Shown here one piece after another: positions 1 through 5,178 of a DNA stretch of 6,357 bases. Source of the DNA: Oscillospiraceae bacterium. Its GTDB lineage: Bacteria; Bacillota; Clostridia; Oscillospirales; Oscillospiraceae. The stretch covers positions 1-6,357 of the forward strand of contig JAIEIQ010000268.1 in assembly GCA_029065305.1 (NCBI GenBank). Direction: 5' to 3'. Position numbers and translations under genes: made by a program. The notes beneath the pieces are model-generated. The model had not been told where the DNA came from. It saw only the letters and a list, made by a program, of their open reading frames with translations, and searched no databases. Positions within the stretch are counted from its first letter, which is position 1; every line of letters starts with the position of its first letter.

Positions 1-6
1 GGTATT

Positions 7-35
7 ATTATAGCGGATGGCGCGGAGATTGTCAA
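7..35 (-). promoter_or_regulatory. Consensus sigma-A-type promoter reading left, out of the window
   Basis: On the minus strand a perfect -35 box TTGACA (30-35) is followed by exactly 17 bases and a perfect -10 box TATAAT (7-12). The start point should fall at about position 1 or just beyond the left edge, so the gene served is not in this window. The promoter lies downstream of the class A PBP stop codon, so the next leftward gene has its own start signal. Twelve of twelve consensus positions with ideal spacing in GC-rich DNA is unlikely to be chance. Confidence 0.85.
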
Positions 36-38
36 ATA

Positions 39-65
39 TTTTTTCCTTGATTTTTCTTGATTTTT
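39..65 (-). promoter_or_regulatory. Phased A-tracts, UP-element-like, upstream of the left-edge promoter
   Basis: Three A-tracts on the minus strand (T-runs at 39-44, 51-55 and 61-65 on the plus strand) lie directly upstream of the perfect -35 box, spaced about 10 to 11 bases centre to centre. Their positions correspond to roughly -40 to -66 relative to the predicted start. That is where UP elements contact the RNA polymerase alpha C-terminal domains, and helically phased A-tracts also bend DNA. The last two tracts lie in an exact 9-base direct repeat. The role is inferred from position and sequence. Confidence 0.6.
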
Positions 66-86
66 CTTGCCGCTCCGGCGCGGCTT

Positions 87-2795
87 TTACTCCTCCGGCG
101 GCGGCATAGGCTCGCCCGGCTCCTCCGGTTCATCCGGGGAGGGCGGGTCCAGCCAGCTGGGCCGCTGGGAGTCCGGGATCTGGGGCGGCGTATCCGGCTC
201 CGTATCGGGGCCGGAGGGCTCTGCGGGCTCCGTACCGCCGGGATTGCCGGGCGTGGCGGGGTCATCCTGGCCGGGGATCGGCTGAGTGGTACTCGGGAAG
301 AGCCAATCGGGCACATCGCCGCTCTCCCCTTCCCCATTGTCCTCCTCATCCGGGGGAAGCTGGGGGGTATTCTCATCGTGAAGGGTGCAGGTCCCCTGGG
401 CGTTGAGTGCGTGCATGGTAAACGCCTCGTCCTCCGCCGTAATCACCTGGGCGGGCACCACCACATAGTCGCTGGTCACATACCCGGGGCTCAGCTCAAT
501 ATACTCCCGGTCGGGGTTGATAAAGGTCTTGACCACCCGGCACTCCTCCGGGCAGAAGTCCCCGGCCAGCATCCCGCTCTCGGAACAGACCTCCGCCGAG
601 ACGTGGCAGGTACACTCCTCCGCTGGCACAGCCCCCTCCTGGACCTCCATGGTCGTCACCCGGCTCCCCCGGCTGTCAGCGGAGCAGAGGCTGGTGGCTT
701 TCTTGCCGCAGTCCATACAGACCGTGGCGCTGACGATGCCGGCAGGCCGCTCGGGGAAGGACTTGTTTTCCAGCCCCTCGTGGACCGGCTGCATGACCAG
801 CCGCCAGATCTTCGCCGCCGGATTGATATCGGCCTTGATGCGCTCATTGGAATCCTTGTACCCCACCCAGACGGCGGCGGCGTAGTAGGGCGTGTAGCCC
901 GCGAAGTACCGGTCGAAGTTGTCCGAAGTGGTGCCGGTCTTGCCGGCGATGGTCATGCCGCTGAAGCTGGCCCCGCCGCCGGTGCCGTTTGTGACCACGT
1001 TGCGCAGCCACTTGTTGATGAGGTAGGCGGTGGAGGGCTTCATCGCCTCCCGGGAATCCACGCTGTTCTCCACCACCACGTTTCCGTCATTGTCCAGAAT
1101 ACGGGTGACAGTCCGGGGCTTGTTGTACATCCCCTGGTTGGCAAAGGAGGCGAAGGCCGCCGCCATCTCCTCGGTGGTCACGCCGTAGGTCAGTCCGCCC
1201 ATAGCCAGGGGACCCACGTCCATGTCCGCCGTCACCAGGTTGAAGCCCAGATTGTTGACCATGAACTCATAGGAGGCCCCGTACCCCAGAGCCTGGAGGG
1301 TCCGGGCGGAGACGGTGTTGGTGGAGCTGGTGATGGCCTGGCTGACCAGGGTCATGCCCTTGTAGCGGCCGTTGGAGTTTTTGGGATAGCCCCTGCCGGC
1401 GCTGCTGAGCCGGATGGGATAGTCATCAAAGACGCTGGCCGGGGAGGCCACGTTGGCGTCAAAGGCCGGAGCGTAGACGCTCACCGGCTTGATGGCGCTG
1501 CCGGGACAGCGGCGGGAGGTGGCCAGATTGAGGATCCGGCTCTGCTCCTTCTCCCCCACGCCGCCGGCCATTGCCACCACGTCCCCGGTGTAGGGGTCCA
1601 CCACGGTGATGGCGGAGTCCAGGGGCGTGCCCTTGGCGGAAGGGTAGTTGAAGTTGGACGGGTCCTGATAGACCTGATCCACGACGGCCTGAATATCCGT
1701 ATCCAAAGTGGTATAGATATGGTAGCCGCCGGAGTAGACCAGGGAGGTGGCGATCTTCTCCGAGCAGCCTTTGGCCTCCATCACCAGCTGGATGGCGTCC
1801 TCAATGGCCGCGTCCTCAAACCAGGAGTAAACCCGGCGGTCGTTCTCCTCTCCGGCCTCCCCGTCCTCGCCCTCCTGGCGGTGGGCGGCTTTGTACTCTT
1901 CGGAGATCGTGAAGACGAGCTTCTCCGCCTTGGCATCCCTGCACTCGGCCTTGCTGATCATCCCCAGCTCCTCCATACGGTTAAGGATCAGCTCCTGCCG
2001 CCACTTGTTCATCTCCATGCTGGTTTTGATGGAGCCGTCGGACTGCTTGAAGGTGAAGCCCAGGAAGGGGTCGTACTGGTAGGGGTTGTTGGTGATGCCG
2101 ATGATGGCGGCGCTCTCCGCCAGATCCAGCTCCCACACATCCTTGCCGAAGTAGACCTTGGCCGCGCTCTGCACTCCGTAGCAGGACTGGCCGAAGTAGA
2201 CCAGGTTCAGATATGCCTCCAGAATGTCGTCCTTGCTGGTCTTCTTCTCAAACTCCAGGGCCCGGAAGATCTCCCGGACCTTCCGCTTGACCGTGACCTC
2301 GTCGTCCTCGGTGATCTGCCGCAGGAGCTGCTGGGTGATGGTGGAGCCGCCCCGGGTGCTGCCGGAGGTGAACGTCTTGTAAAACGCGGCCAGGGTTCCC
2401 TCCCAGTCCACCCCGTGGTGCTCCCAGAAGCGGTGGTCCTCAATGGCGATGAGGGCGTTAATCATGTGGTCCGGGATCTTGTCGATGCTCACCAGCTCCC
2501 GGTTTTCGGCGCTGTAGAGGGTGCGCATGGGATTCCCGTCTCCGTCGTAGAGGGTGGAGGAGAGCTGAAGGGTCATCTCCTCGATGGTCACATCCAGGGT
2601 GGGCGCCAGGGTGGTGTTCACGTAGGTCATGAAAATCTGGAAGAAGATCGCCACCGTCAGCACGCCGATAACCACCAGCGTGAAGATCACCAGGAAAAAT
2701 TTCCCGATGAGCCGGAGCACGCTGAACCTCTTCCGCTCTTTTTTCTTTTTCTTTGGGCTGCCAGCCGCGGGGCCGGCGCCGTTTGTATGTTCCAT
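87..2795 (-). CDS. Class A penicillin-binding protein (PBP1A-like, bifunctional)
   Basis: This 902-residue membrane protein should polymerise lipid II into glycan strands and cross-link stem peptides outside the membrane. A basic cytoplasmic head (K15-K19, RKR) precedes a membrane helix at about 33-58. The GT51 glycosyltransferase domain shows EDHRFWEHHG with the catalytic Glu at 119, GGSTITQQLLRQ (149-160), and the RKVREIFRALE and EAYLN motifs (171-197). The transpeptidase domain has all three motifs: SAIK with nucleophile Ser433, STN (491-493) and KTGT (619-622). After it come a Cys-rich region (C693 to C752, plus C803) and a Pro/Glu/Asp-rich tail from about 810. The start at 2795 is chosen because of the AAAGGAGGT site upstream; an in-frame ATG at 2897 overlaps the promoter and lacks a ribosome site. 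It is monocistronic here. Family is certain; the exact paralogue name is not. Confidence 0.97.
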   Translation of the reverse strand: MEHTNGAGPAAGSPKKKKKERKRFSVLRLIGKFFLVIFTLVVIGVLTVAIFFQIFMTYVNTTLAPTLDVTIEEMTLQLSSTLYDGDGNPMRTLYSAENRELVSIDKIPDHMINALIAIEDHRFWEHHGVDWEGTLAAFYKTFTSGSTRGGSTITQQLLRQITEDDEVTVKRKVREIFRALEFEKKTSKDDILEAYLNLVYFGQSCYGVQSAAKVYFGKDVWELDLAESAAIIGITNNPYQYDPFLGFTFKQSDGSIKTSMEMNKWRQELILNRMEELGMISKAECRDAKAEKLVFTISEEYKAAHRQEGEDGEAGEENDRRVYSWFEDAAIEDAIQLVMEAKGCSEKIATSLVYSGGYHIYTTLDTDIQAVVDQVYQDPSNFNYPSAKGTPLDSAITVVDPYTGDVVAMAGGVGEKEQSRILNLATSRRCPGSAIKPVSVYAPAFDANVASPASVFDDYPIRLSSAGRGYPKNSNGRYKGMTLVSQAITSSTNTVSARTLQALGYGASYEFMVNNLGFNLVTADMDVGPLAMGGLTYGVTTEEMAAAFASFANQGMYNKPRTVTRILDNDGNVVVENSVDSREAMKPSTAYLINKWLRNVVTNGTGGGASFSGMTIAGKTGTTSDNFDRYFAGYTPYYAAAVWVGYKDSNERIKADINPAAKIWRLVMQPVHEGLENKSFPERPAGIVSATVCMDCGKKATSLCSADSRGSRVTTMEVQEGAVPAEECTCHVSAEVCSESGMLAGDFCPEECRVVKTFINPDREYIELSPGYVTSDYVVVPAQVITAEDEAFTMHALNAQGTCTLHDENTPQLPPDEEDNGEGESGDVPDWLFPSTTQPIPGQDDPATPGNPGGTEPAEPSGPDTEPDTPPQIPDSQRPSWLDPPSPDEPEEPGEPMPPPEE

Positions 2796-2807
2796 TCTGC
2801 TTGCTGG

Positions 2808-2816
2808 ACCTCCTTT
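2808..2816 (-). promoter_or_regulatory. Ribosome binding site of the class A PBP
   Basis: AAAGGAGGT on the minus strand is a full anti-16S match, 12 bases before the ATG at 2795. The gap is slightly longer than usual, but no other in-frame start codon lies between. It decides the start in favour of the 902-residue protein over the 936-residue reading frame. Confidence 0.85.
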
Positions 2817-2887
2817 ATCTTGCGGTGGACGCCGTCTCCATAGGGGGGCGGCGGGGGAACACAGAACAATACGATACTCCAAAATAT

Positions 2888-2907
2888 AGTATATCACAGC
2901 TTGTCAA
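2888..2907 (-). promoter_or_regulatory. Probable promoter of the class A PBP
   Basis: The minus strand carries an extended -10 element, TGA followed by TATACT (2896-2888), which would start transcripts near 2881 and give a leader of about 86 bases. A perfect TTGACA lies at 2907-2902, but only 8 bases upstream of that -10. Its own partner would have to be a weaker TATTTT at 15 bases spacing. Which pairing is used cannot be told from sequence. Either way the promoter overlaps or follows the in-frame ATG at 2897, supporting the shorter protein. Confidence 0.55.
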
Positions 2908-3025
2908 CATTTGAAAAGCCAGAAAAATCGCAAATTCCGCCTCCCCTTCCGTCGAACAGCCATATTTCGGCAGAAAATACAAAATTTTTGCCCAGAAATT
3001 GTTGAAAAACCACACAGCGCGGGCC

Positions 3026-3054
3026 TTGCATTTTCCGTAAAAACAGGTTAAACT
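3026..3054 (+). promoter_or_regulatory. Possible promoter of the DUF1292 / 6S RNA unit
   Basis: TTGCAT (3026-3031) and TAAACT (3049-3054) are separated by exactly 17 bases, with start expected near 3061. The boxes match consensus at 3 and 4 of 6 positions, so this is a modest candidate. It is the best-placed one upstream of the gene and would give a leader of about 49 bases containing a GC hairpin. Confidence 0.45.
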
Positions 3055-3072
3055 ATAGGCACGGAAAGAAAG

Positions 3073-3090
3073 CGGGCCGGTTCCGGCCCG
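3073..3090 (+). promoter_or_regulatory. Perfect GC inverted repeat in the DUF1292 leader
   Basis: CGGGCCGG (3073-3080), two bases, then CCGGCCCG (3083-3090) form a perfect 8-bp palindromic arm pair. In RNA the innermost pairs would open to leave a small loop. It ends 4 bases before the AAGGAG ribosome site (3095-3100), which sits 9 bases before the ATG at 3110. No U-run follows, so it is not an intrinsic terminator. It could be a 5' stabilising hairpin, a translational control element, or a DNA operator. Confidence 0.55.
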
Positions 3091-3109
3091 GCGGAAGGAG
3101 CGAGCGCCC

Positions 3110-3403
3110 ATGAGTGAGGAATACGGACCTGATTTCATCACCATCACCGATGAGGACGGCAACGACTTTGAACTGGAGATGCTGGACGCCCTGGAGCACA
3201 AGGGGCAGACGTATCTGGCCTTCTGCCCCGCCGTAGAGGAGGGCGCGGAGGAGGACGGCGACGAGTACGGCCTTGTCATCCTCAAGAGCGTGGAGGAGAA
3301 CGGAGAGGAGATGCTCTCCACCCTGGACAGCGACGAGGAGCTGACGGAGGTATACGACCTCTTCATGGAGCGGCTGTTCGCGGAGGAGGACGAGGAGCCG
3401 TAA
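3110..3403 (+). CDS. DUF1292 domain protein (YrzB family)
   Basis: This is a small, very acidic cytosolic protein of 97 residues with no signal peptide or membrane segment. It shows the typical DUF1292 order: a start like FITITDEDGNDFELEMLDAL, then KGQTYLAFCPA, then an Asp/Glu-rich stretch, VILKSVEENGEEML and a C-terminal part ending in acidic residues. The whole protein is one family-length domain. DUF1292 proteins are widespread in Firmicutes and have no established biochemical function known to me. The start is set by AAGGAG (3095-3100), 9 bases upstream. The next element, a 6S-like RNA, begins only 23 bases after the stop, and both appear to share the terminator at 3635-3675. Confidence 0.9.
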   Translation: MSEEYGPDFITITDEDGNDFELEMLDALEHKGQTYLAFCPAVEEGAEEDGDEYGLVILKSVEENGEEMLSTLDSDEELTEVYDLFMERLFAEEDEEP

Positions 3404-3426
3404 GCGCTCCGGAGAACGGCATACAA

Positions 3427-3621
3427 GTGCCCTGCGGGGTGCGTGATGGGCCTTTTTTAACCCACATTTTGTTATACGGGATGCTGGTTCACCGTCTGGT
3501 TTGCAGGCCTCCCGGCTGCCACCTGCGGTTGGAAGTTGGAAGCAGTAAAGGACGGTGCAGGCGACCCACCTGCCTTTCATGTGCAGGTTATAACAGGGCT
3601 CACACGGCTTCTGCGGGGTAC
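3427..3621 (+). ncRNA. ssrS: 6S RNA (SsrS), RNA polymerase-binding regulatory RNA
   Basis: The 195 bases fold as 6S RNA does. A long closing stem pairs 3427-3439 with 3609-3621, 3442-3445 with 3603-3606, and 3448-3452 with 3597-3601, with several G-U pairs. A large central bubble (about 3453-3477 and 3568-3596) follows; its 3' side carries a small hairpin, ACCTGC/GCAGGT (3568-3588), as in Firmicute 6S RNAs. The apical arm is GGG/CCC (3478-3480 with 3565-3567), CTG/CAG (3484-3486 with 3558-3560) and a perfect CACCGTC/GACGGTG (3490-3496 with 3551-3557). 6S RNA mimics an open promoter and holds the housekeeping holoenzyme, usually as growth slows. The ends are set by the outermost pair and are approximate. 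No convincing promoter lies just upstream, so it may be processed from the DUF1292 transcript. Confidence 0.87.
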
Positions 3622-3634
3622 CTTTGTGAAAGAG

Positions 3635-3675
3635 AACCGCCTCGAAGGTCCGATTGGACCTCCGGGGCGGTTTTT
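3635..3675 (+). terminator. Rho-independent terminator after 6S RNA, probably bidirectional
   Basis: AACCGCC (3635-3641) pairs with GGCGGTT (3666-3672). The arm continues inward through TCG/CGG with one A-C mismatch to AGGTCC/GGACCT (3646-3651 with 3656-3661), closed by a four-base loop GATT. A run of five T (3671-3675) follows. The stem begins 13 bases after the 6S closing stem. Read on the minus strand the same hairpin lies just after the DUF4349 stop at 3681, followed by CTCTTT, so it may also end that unit, less strongly. Confidence 0.9.
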
Positions 3676-3680
3676 GTTGT

Positions 3681-4634
3681 TTAGGGCTCTTTATGGTCCT
3701 GTGTTTTTTCGGCGTCCTCCGCGGCCTTTTTCCTTCTGCGGGGCATGGGCAGGCTCACCTTACGCCGACGCAGCACCGCAATGGCCGCGGCAATCACTGC
3801 GATCCACACCAGCACCGCCACCCAGTTCCGGGCAAAGGCGATGAGCAGATCCTCCGCCCCGTCCACGCCCCGCCGCAGTCCGGCGGCAAAGGCGCTGCCC
3901 AGCCGCTGTCCAAAGCTCATGGGGACCTCCTCCTCGCTGGAGAGCTTGTAGACCTCCTGGAGGTGGATGGTCACGGTGGAGAAATCGATGAGGGCGTCGT
4001 AGCGGCGCAGATCCCCGGTGAGGTACTCAATCTGGAGCTCCGTCTCGCTCAGGGCGCTCTCCAGGGCGATGATGTCCTCCATGCTCTCCGCCTTGGCCAG
4101 CAGCTCCTGAAGCCGCTCCAGCTTGGTCCGCTGGGTGGTCAGCCGGGCCTCCACATCGTAGTACGCCTCGCCTACATTTTGGGTATCCTCGCTCATGCGG
4201 GTCCGATGGGCCAGCTCCCCGGTTCGTCCGCAGAAATCCAGATACCGCTCCGCCGGCACCCGGACGGTCATATCGGCGCTGCGGTAGGTCCCGTAGCTGT
4301 AGCTGCTGCGGCTCTCGTAGTAGCCGCCCGTCTCCTCCACCAGCCGGTCCAGCGCGGCCACGGCCTGGTCATATTCCCGGGTCTCCAGCTCCATGTCGGC
4401 GGTATAGATGATCTTGGCGTCCGCCAGGGCGGGGTTCACGGCGGCGCTGCCGTCCACCTCCGCCTCCGCCCAGCCGGCCTCCTCCGGAGCCATGGGCTCC
4501 CCCGCCGGGCTCATGTCACCCTTGGAGGCGCTGCTGTAGCTGTCACTGCCGCCGCTGCTGCCGCCGCAGGCGGTGAGGCACAGGGCCAGCAGAGCCGCCA
4601 GCAGAATCGCGGCTGTCTGTTTCCTTCCCTTCAT
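3681..4634 (-). CDS. DUF4349 lipoprotein with C-terminal membrane helix
   Basis: This 317-residue protein starts with a lipoprotein signal peptide: MKGRK, a Leu/Ala-rich core and the lipobox LTAC, with lipidated Cys23. A Gly/Ser-rich linker runs to about residue 70. The DUF4349 domain spans about 73-290: IIYTADMELETREYDQAVAAL (74-94), then GGYYESRSSY, the DMTVRVPAERYLDF strand, a charged helical stretch likely to form a coiled coil (about 160-212), and the FSTVTIHL segment (218-225). A membrane helix follows at about 271-288, with an Arg/Lys-rich cytoplasmic tail. The chain would thus be anchored at both ends with its main domain outside. The biochemical role of DUF4349 is not established. 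Its AAAGGAGG ribosome site is 8 bases before the ATG. It lies 87 bases after the HTH gene on the same strand with no clear terminator between, so the two are probably co-transcribed. Confidence 0.9.
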   Translation of the reverse strand: MKGRKQTAAILLAALLALCLTACGGSSGGSDSYSSASKGDMSPAGEPMAPEEAGWAEAEVDGSAAVNPALADAKIIYTADMELETREYDQAVAALDRLVEETGGYYESRSSYSYGTYRSADMTVRVPAERYLDFCGRTGELAHRTRMSEDTQNVGEAYYDVEARLTTQRTKLERLQELLAKAESMEDIIALESALSETELQIEYLTGDLRRYDALIDFSTVTIHLQEVYKLSSEEEVPMSFGQRLGSAFAAGLRRGVDGAEDLLIAFARNWVAVLVWIAVIAAAIAVLRRRKVSLPMPRRRKKAAEDAEKTQDHKEP

Positions 4635-4721
4635 CCAAAAAACCTCCTTTTCCGTTTTCAGGGCTCTCTGTCCCTTTAGACGCAGAAAAGGAGGAAAATG
4701 TGCCGTGTTCTCTCAAATTTT

Positions 4722-4964
4722 TCAGGCCGGCCAGCTGTCCCCGCGCTCCGCGTCCTCCAGCTCCCGGTTTTCCCGGAGGCAGCACAGCTCCTCCACCGTC
4801 ACCCCGAATACCTCCGCCAGACGGTAGGCCAGCATCAAGGAAGGGCTGTAGTTCGCCTCCTTCTCGATGGAGTTGATGGTCCGGACGGACACATGAACCA
4901 GCCGGCCCAGCTGAAGCTGGGTCAAGCCCGCGGCGGCGCGCAGCTCTTTCACTCTCGTTTTCAT
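4722..4964 (-). CDS. XRE-family helix-turn-helix transcriptional regulator
   Basis: This 80-residue DNA-binding protein is of the Cro/C1 type. It starts MKTRVKELRAAAGLTQLQLG; helix 2 is about T15-V23 and the recognition helix about V27-E34 (VRTINSIEK), followed by SPSLMLAYRLAEVFGVTVEEL, typical of the short single-domain members. No ligand domain is present; the tail after residue 64 is charged and short. The start at 4964 is set by AAGGGAGA (4971-4978), 6 bases upstream. A longer in-frame start at 5078 reads through the promoter and is rejected. It is the first gene of a likely two-gene unit with the DUF4349 lipoprotein and is divergent from the oxidoreductase gene. Such small regulators often control their own promoter; its targets here are inferred only. 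Confidence 0.93.
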   Translation of the reverse strand: MKTRVKELRAAAGLTQLQLGRLVHVSVRTINSIEKEANYSPSLMLAYRLAEVFGVTVEELCCLRENRELEDAERGDSWPA

Positions 4965-5012
4965 TGGGTGTCTCCCTTCAACCTCAATCCAGCTTCTGGG
5001 ATGTGGGCTTAA

Positions 5013-5041
5013 ATCGTAACATGGGGACGGTAAAATGTCAA
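5013..5041 (-). promoter_or_regulatory. Promoter of the HTH regulator / DUF4349 unit
   Basis: On the minus strand a perfect TTGACA (5041-5036), 17 bases of spacer and TACGAT (5018-5013, 4 of 6) form a good sigma-A-type promoter. Start is expected near 5006, about 42 bases before the HTH start codon. The longer HTH reading frame would begin upstream of this promoter, which supports the ATG at 4964. Confidence 0.75.
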
Positions 5042-5044
5042 TGT

Positions 5045-5086
5045 AAACGGATACTTTTTTTAGCATTTTTGTCCGCAAAACGGATA
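5045..5086. repeat. 9-bp direct repeat between divergent promoters, candidate operator
   Basis: AAACGGATA occurs at 5045-5053 and again at 5078-5086, start to start 33 bases, about three helical turns, so both copies face the same side of the DNA. The first copy lies 3 bases upstream of the HTH promoter -35 box. The second lies 27 bases upstream of the oxidoreductase -35 box and belongs to a short inverted repeat TCCG-CAAAA-CGGA (5072-5083). They could be sites for the HTH regulator; that is inference. Confidence 0.4.
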
Positions 5087-5098
5087 TCCTCCCTATTT

Positions 5099-5112
5099 GG
5101 GCCCCGAGGCCC
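5099..5112. repeat. GC inverted repeat abutting the oxidoreductase -35 box
   Basis: GGGCC (5099-5103), CCGA, GGCCC (5108-5112) forms a perfect 5-bp arm pair ending one base before the TTGCAA -35 box. It could be a protein-binding site over the promoter. As a lone short GC palindrome in GC-rich DNA it could also be chance. Confidence 0.3.
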
Positions 5113-5113
5113 C

Positions 5114-5142
5114 TTGCAAAAGCGGTGGTTTTCCGCTACAAT
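5114..5142 (+). promoter_or_regulatory. Promoter of the FMN oxidoreductase gene
   Basis: TTGCAA (5114-5119, 4 of 6), 17 bases, TACAAT (5137-5142, 5 of 6). Start is expected near 5149, giving a leader of about 30 bases that contains the ribosome site. It diverges from the HTH promoter, with about 72 bases between the two -35 boxes. Confidence 0.7.
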
Positions 5143-5163
5143 AGAGACACTATTTTATACGCT

Positions 5164-5169
5164 GGGAGG
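5164..5169 (+). promoter_or_regulatory. Ribosome binding site of the oxidoreductase
   Basis: GGGAGG lies 9 bases before the ATG at 5179. It decides against the in-frame ATG at 5125, which falls between the -35 and -10 boxes and has no ribosome site. Confidence 0.8.
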
Positions 5170-5178
5170 AAATCTGTC

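Larger units (their letters stand above)
2796..3109. other. Divergent intergenic region between PBP and DUF1292 genes
   Basis: This 314-base gap has a GC-rich flank toward the PBP (the inferred leader, about 2796-2881), an AT-rich core (about 2870-3060) with promoter-like boxes in both directions, and a GC-rich hairpin next to the DUF1292 ribosome site. I see no reading frame with a ribosome site, no tRNA and no recognisable riboswitch in it. The open frames that cross it run on from antisense shadows of the neighbours. Confidence 0.7.

Noticed and set aside
69..88. Hairpin GCCGC/GCGGC followed by TTTT on the plus strand, at the end of the PBP gene
   Set aside because: The stem is 5 bp with four T only, and it points the wrong way for the PBP (the minus-strand side is followed by A-rich, not T-rich, sequence). 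No plus-strand gene is seen to its left.
57..2843. A 928-codon open frame on the plus strand covering the PBP gene
   Set aside because: It is exactly antisense to a PBP with all catalytic motifs, has a Gly/His/Val/Leu-rich composition with no recognisable domain, and has no ribosome site. GC-rich third positions leave such frames open.
3053..3580. Minus-strand open frames across DUF1292 and the 6S RNA region
   Set aside because: They are antisense to a well-supported gene and structured RNA and have no ribosome site or family resemblance.
4663..4678. AGGG/CCCT inverted repeat between the HTH and DUF4349 genes as a terminator
   Set aside because: The stem is only 4 bp with an 8-base loop and no T-run on the minus strand; read-through is more likely.
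3654..4679. A 341-codon plus-strand frame over the DUF4349 gene
   Set aside because: Antisense shadow; its start lies inside the terminator hairpin and the protein shows no family pattern.
4687..5012. Plus-strand frame starting at 4698 preceded by AAAAGGAGG
   Set aside because: The Shine-Dalgarno-like run lies only 4 to 5 bases from the ATG, and the frame is antisense to the HTH gene. No promoter or domain supports it.
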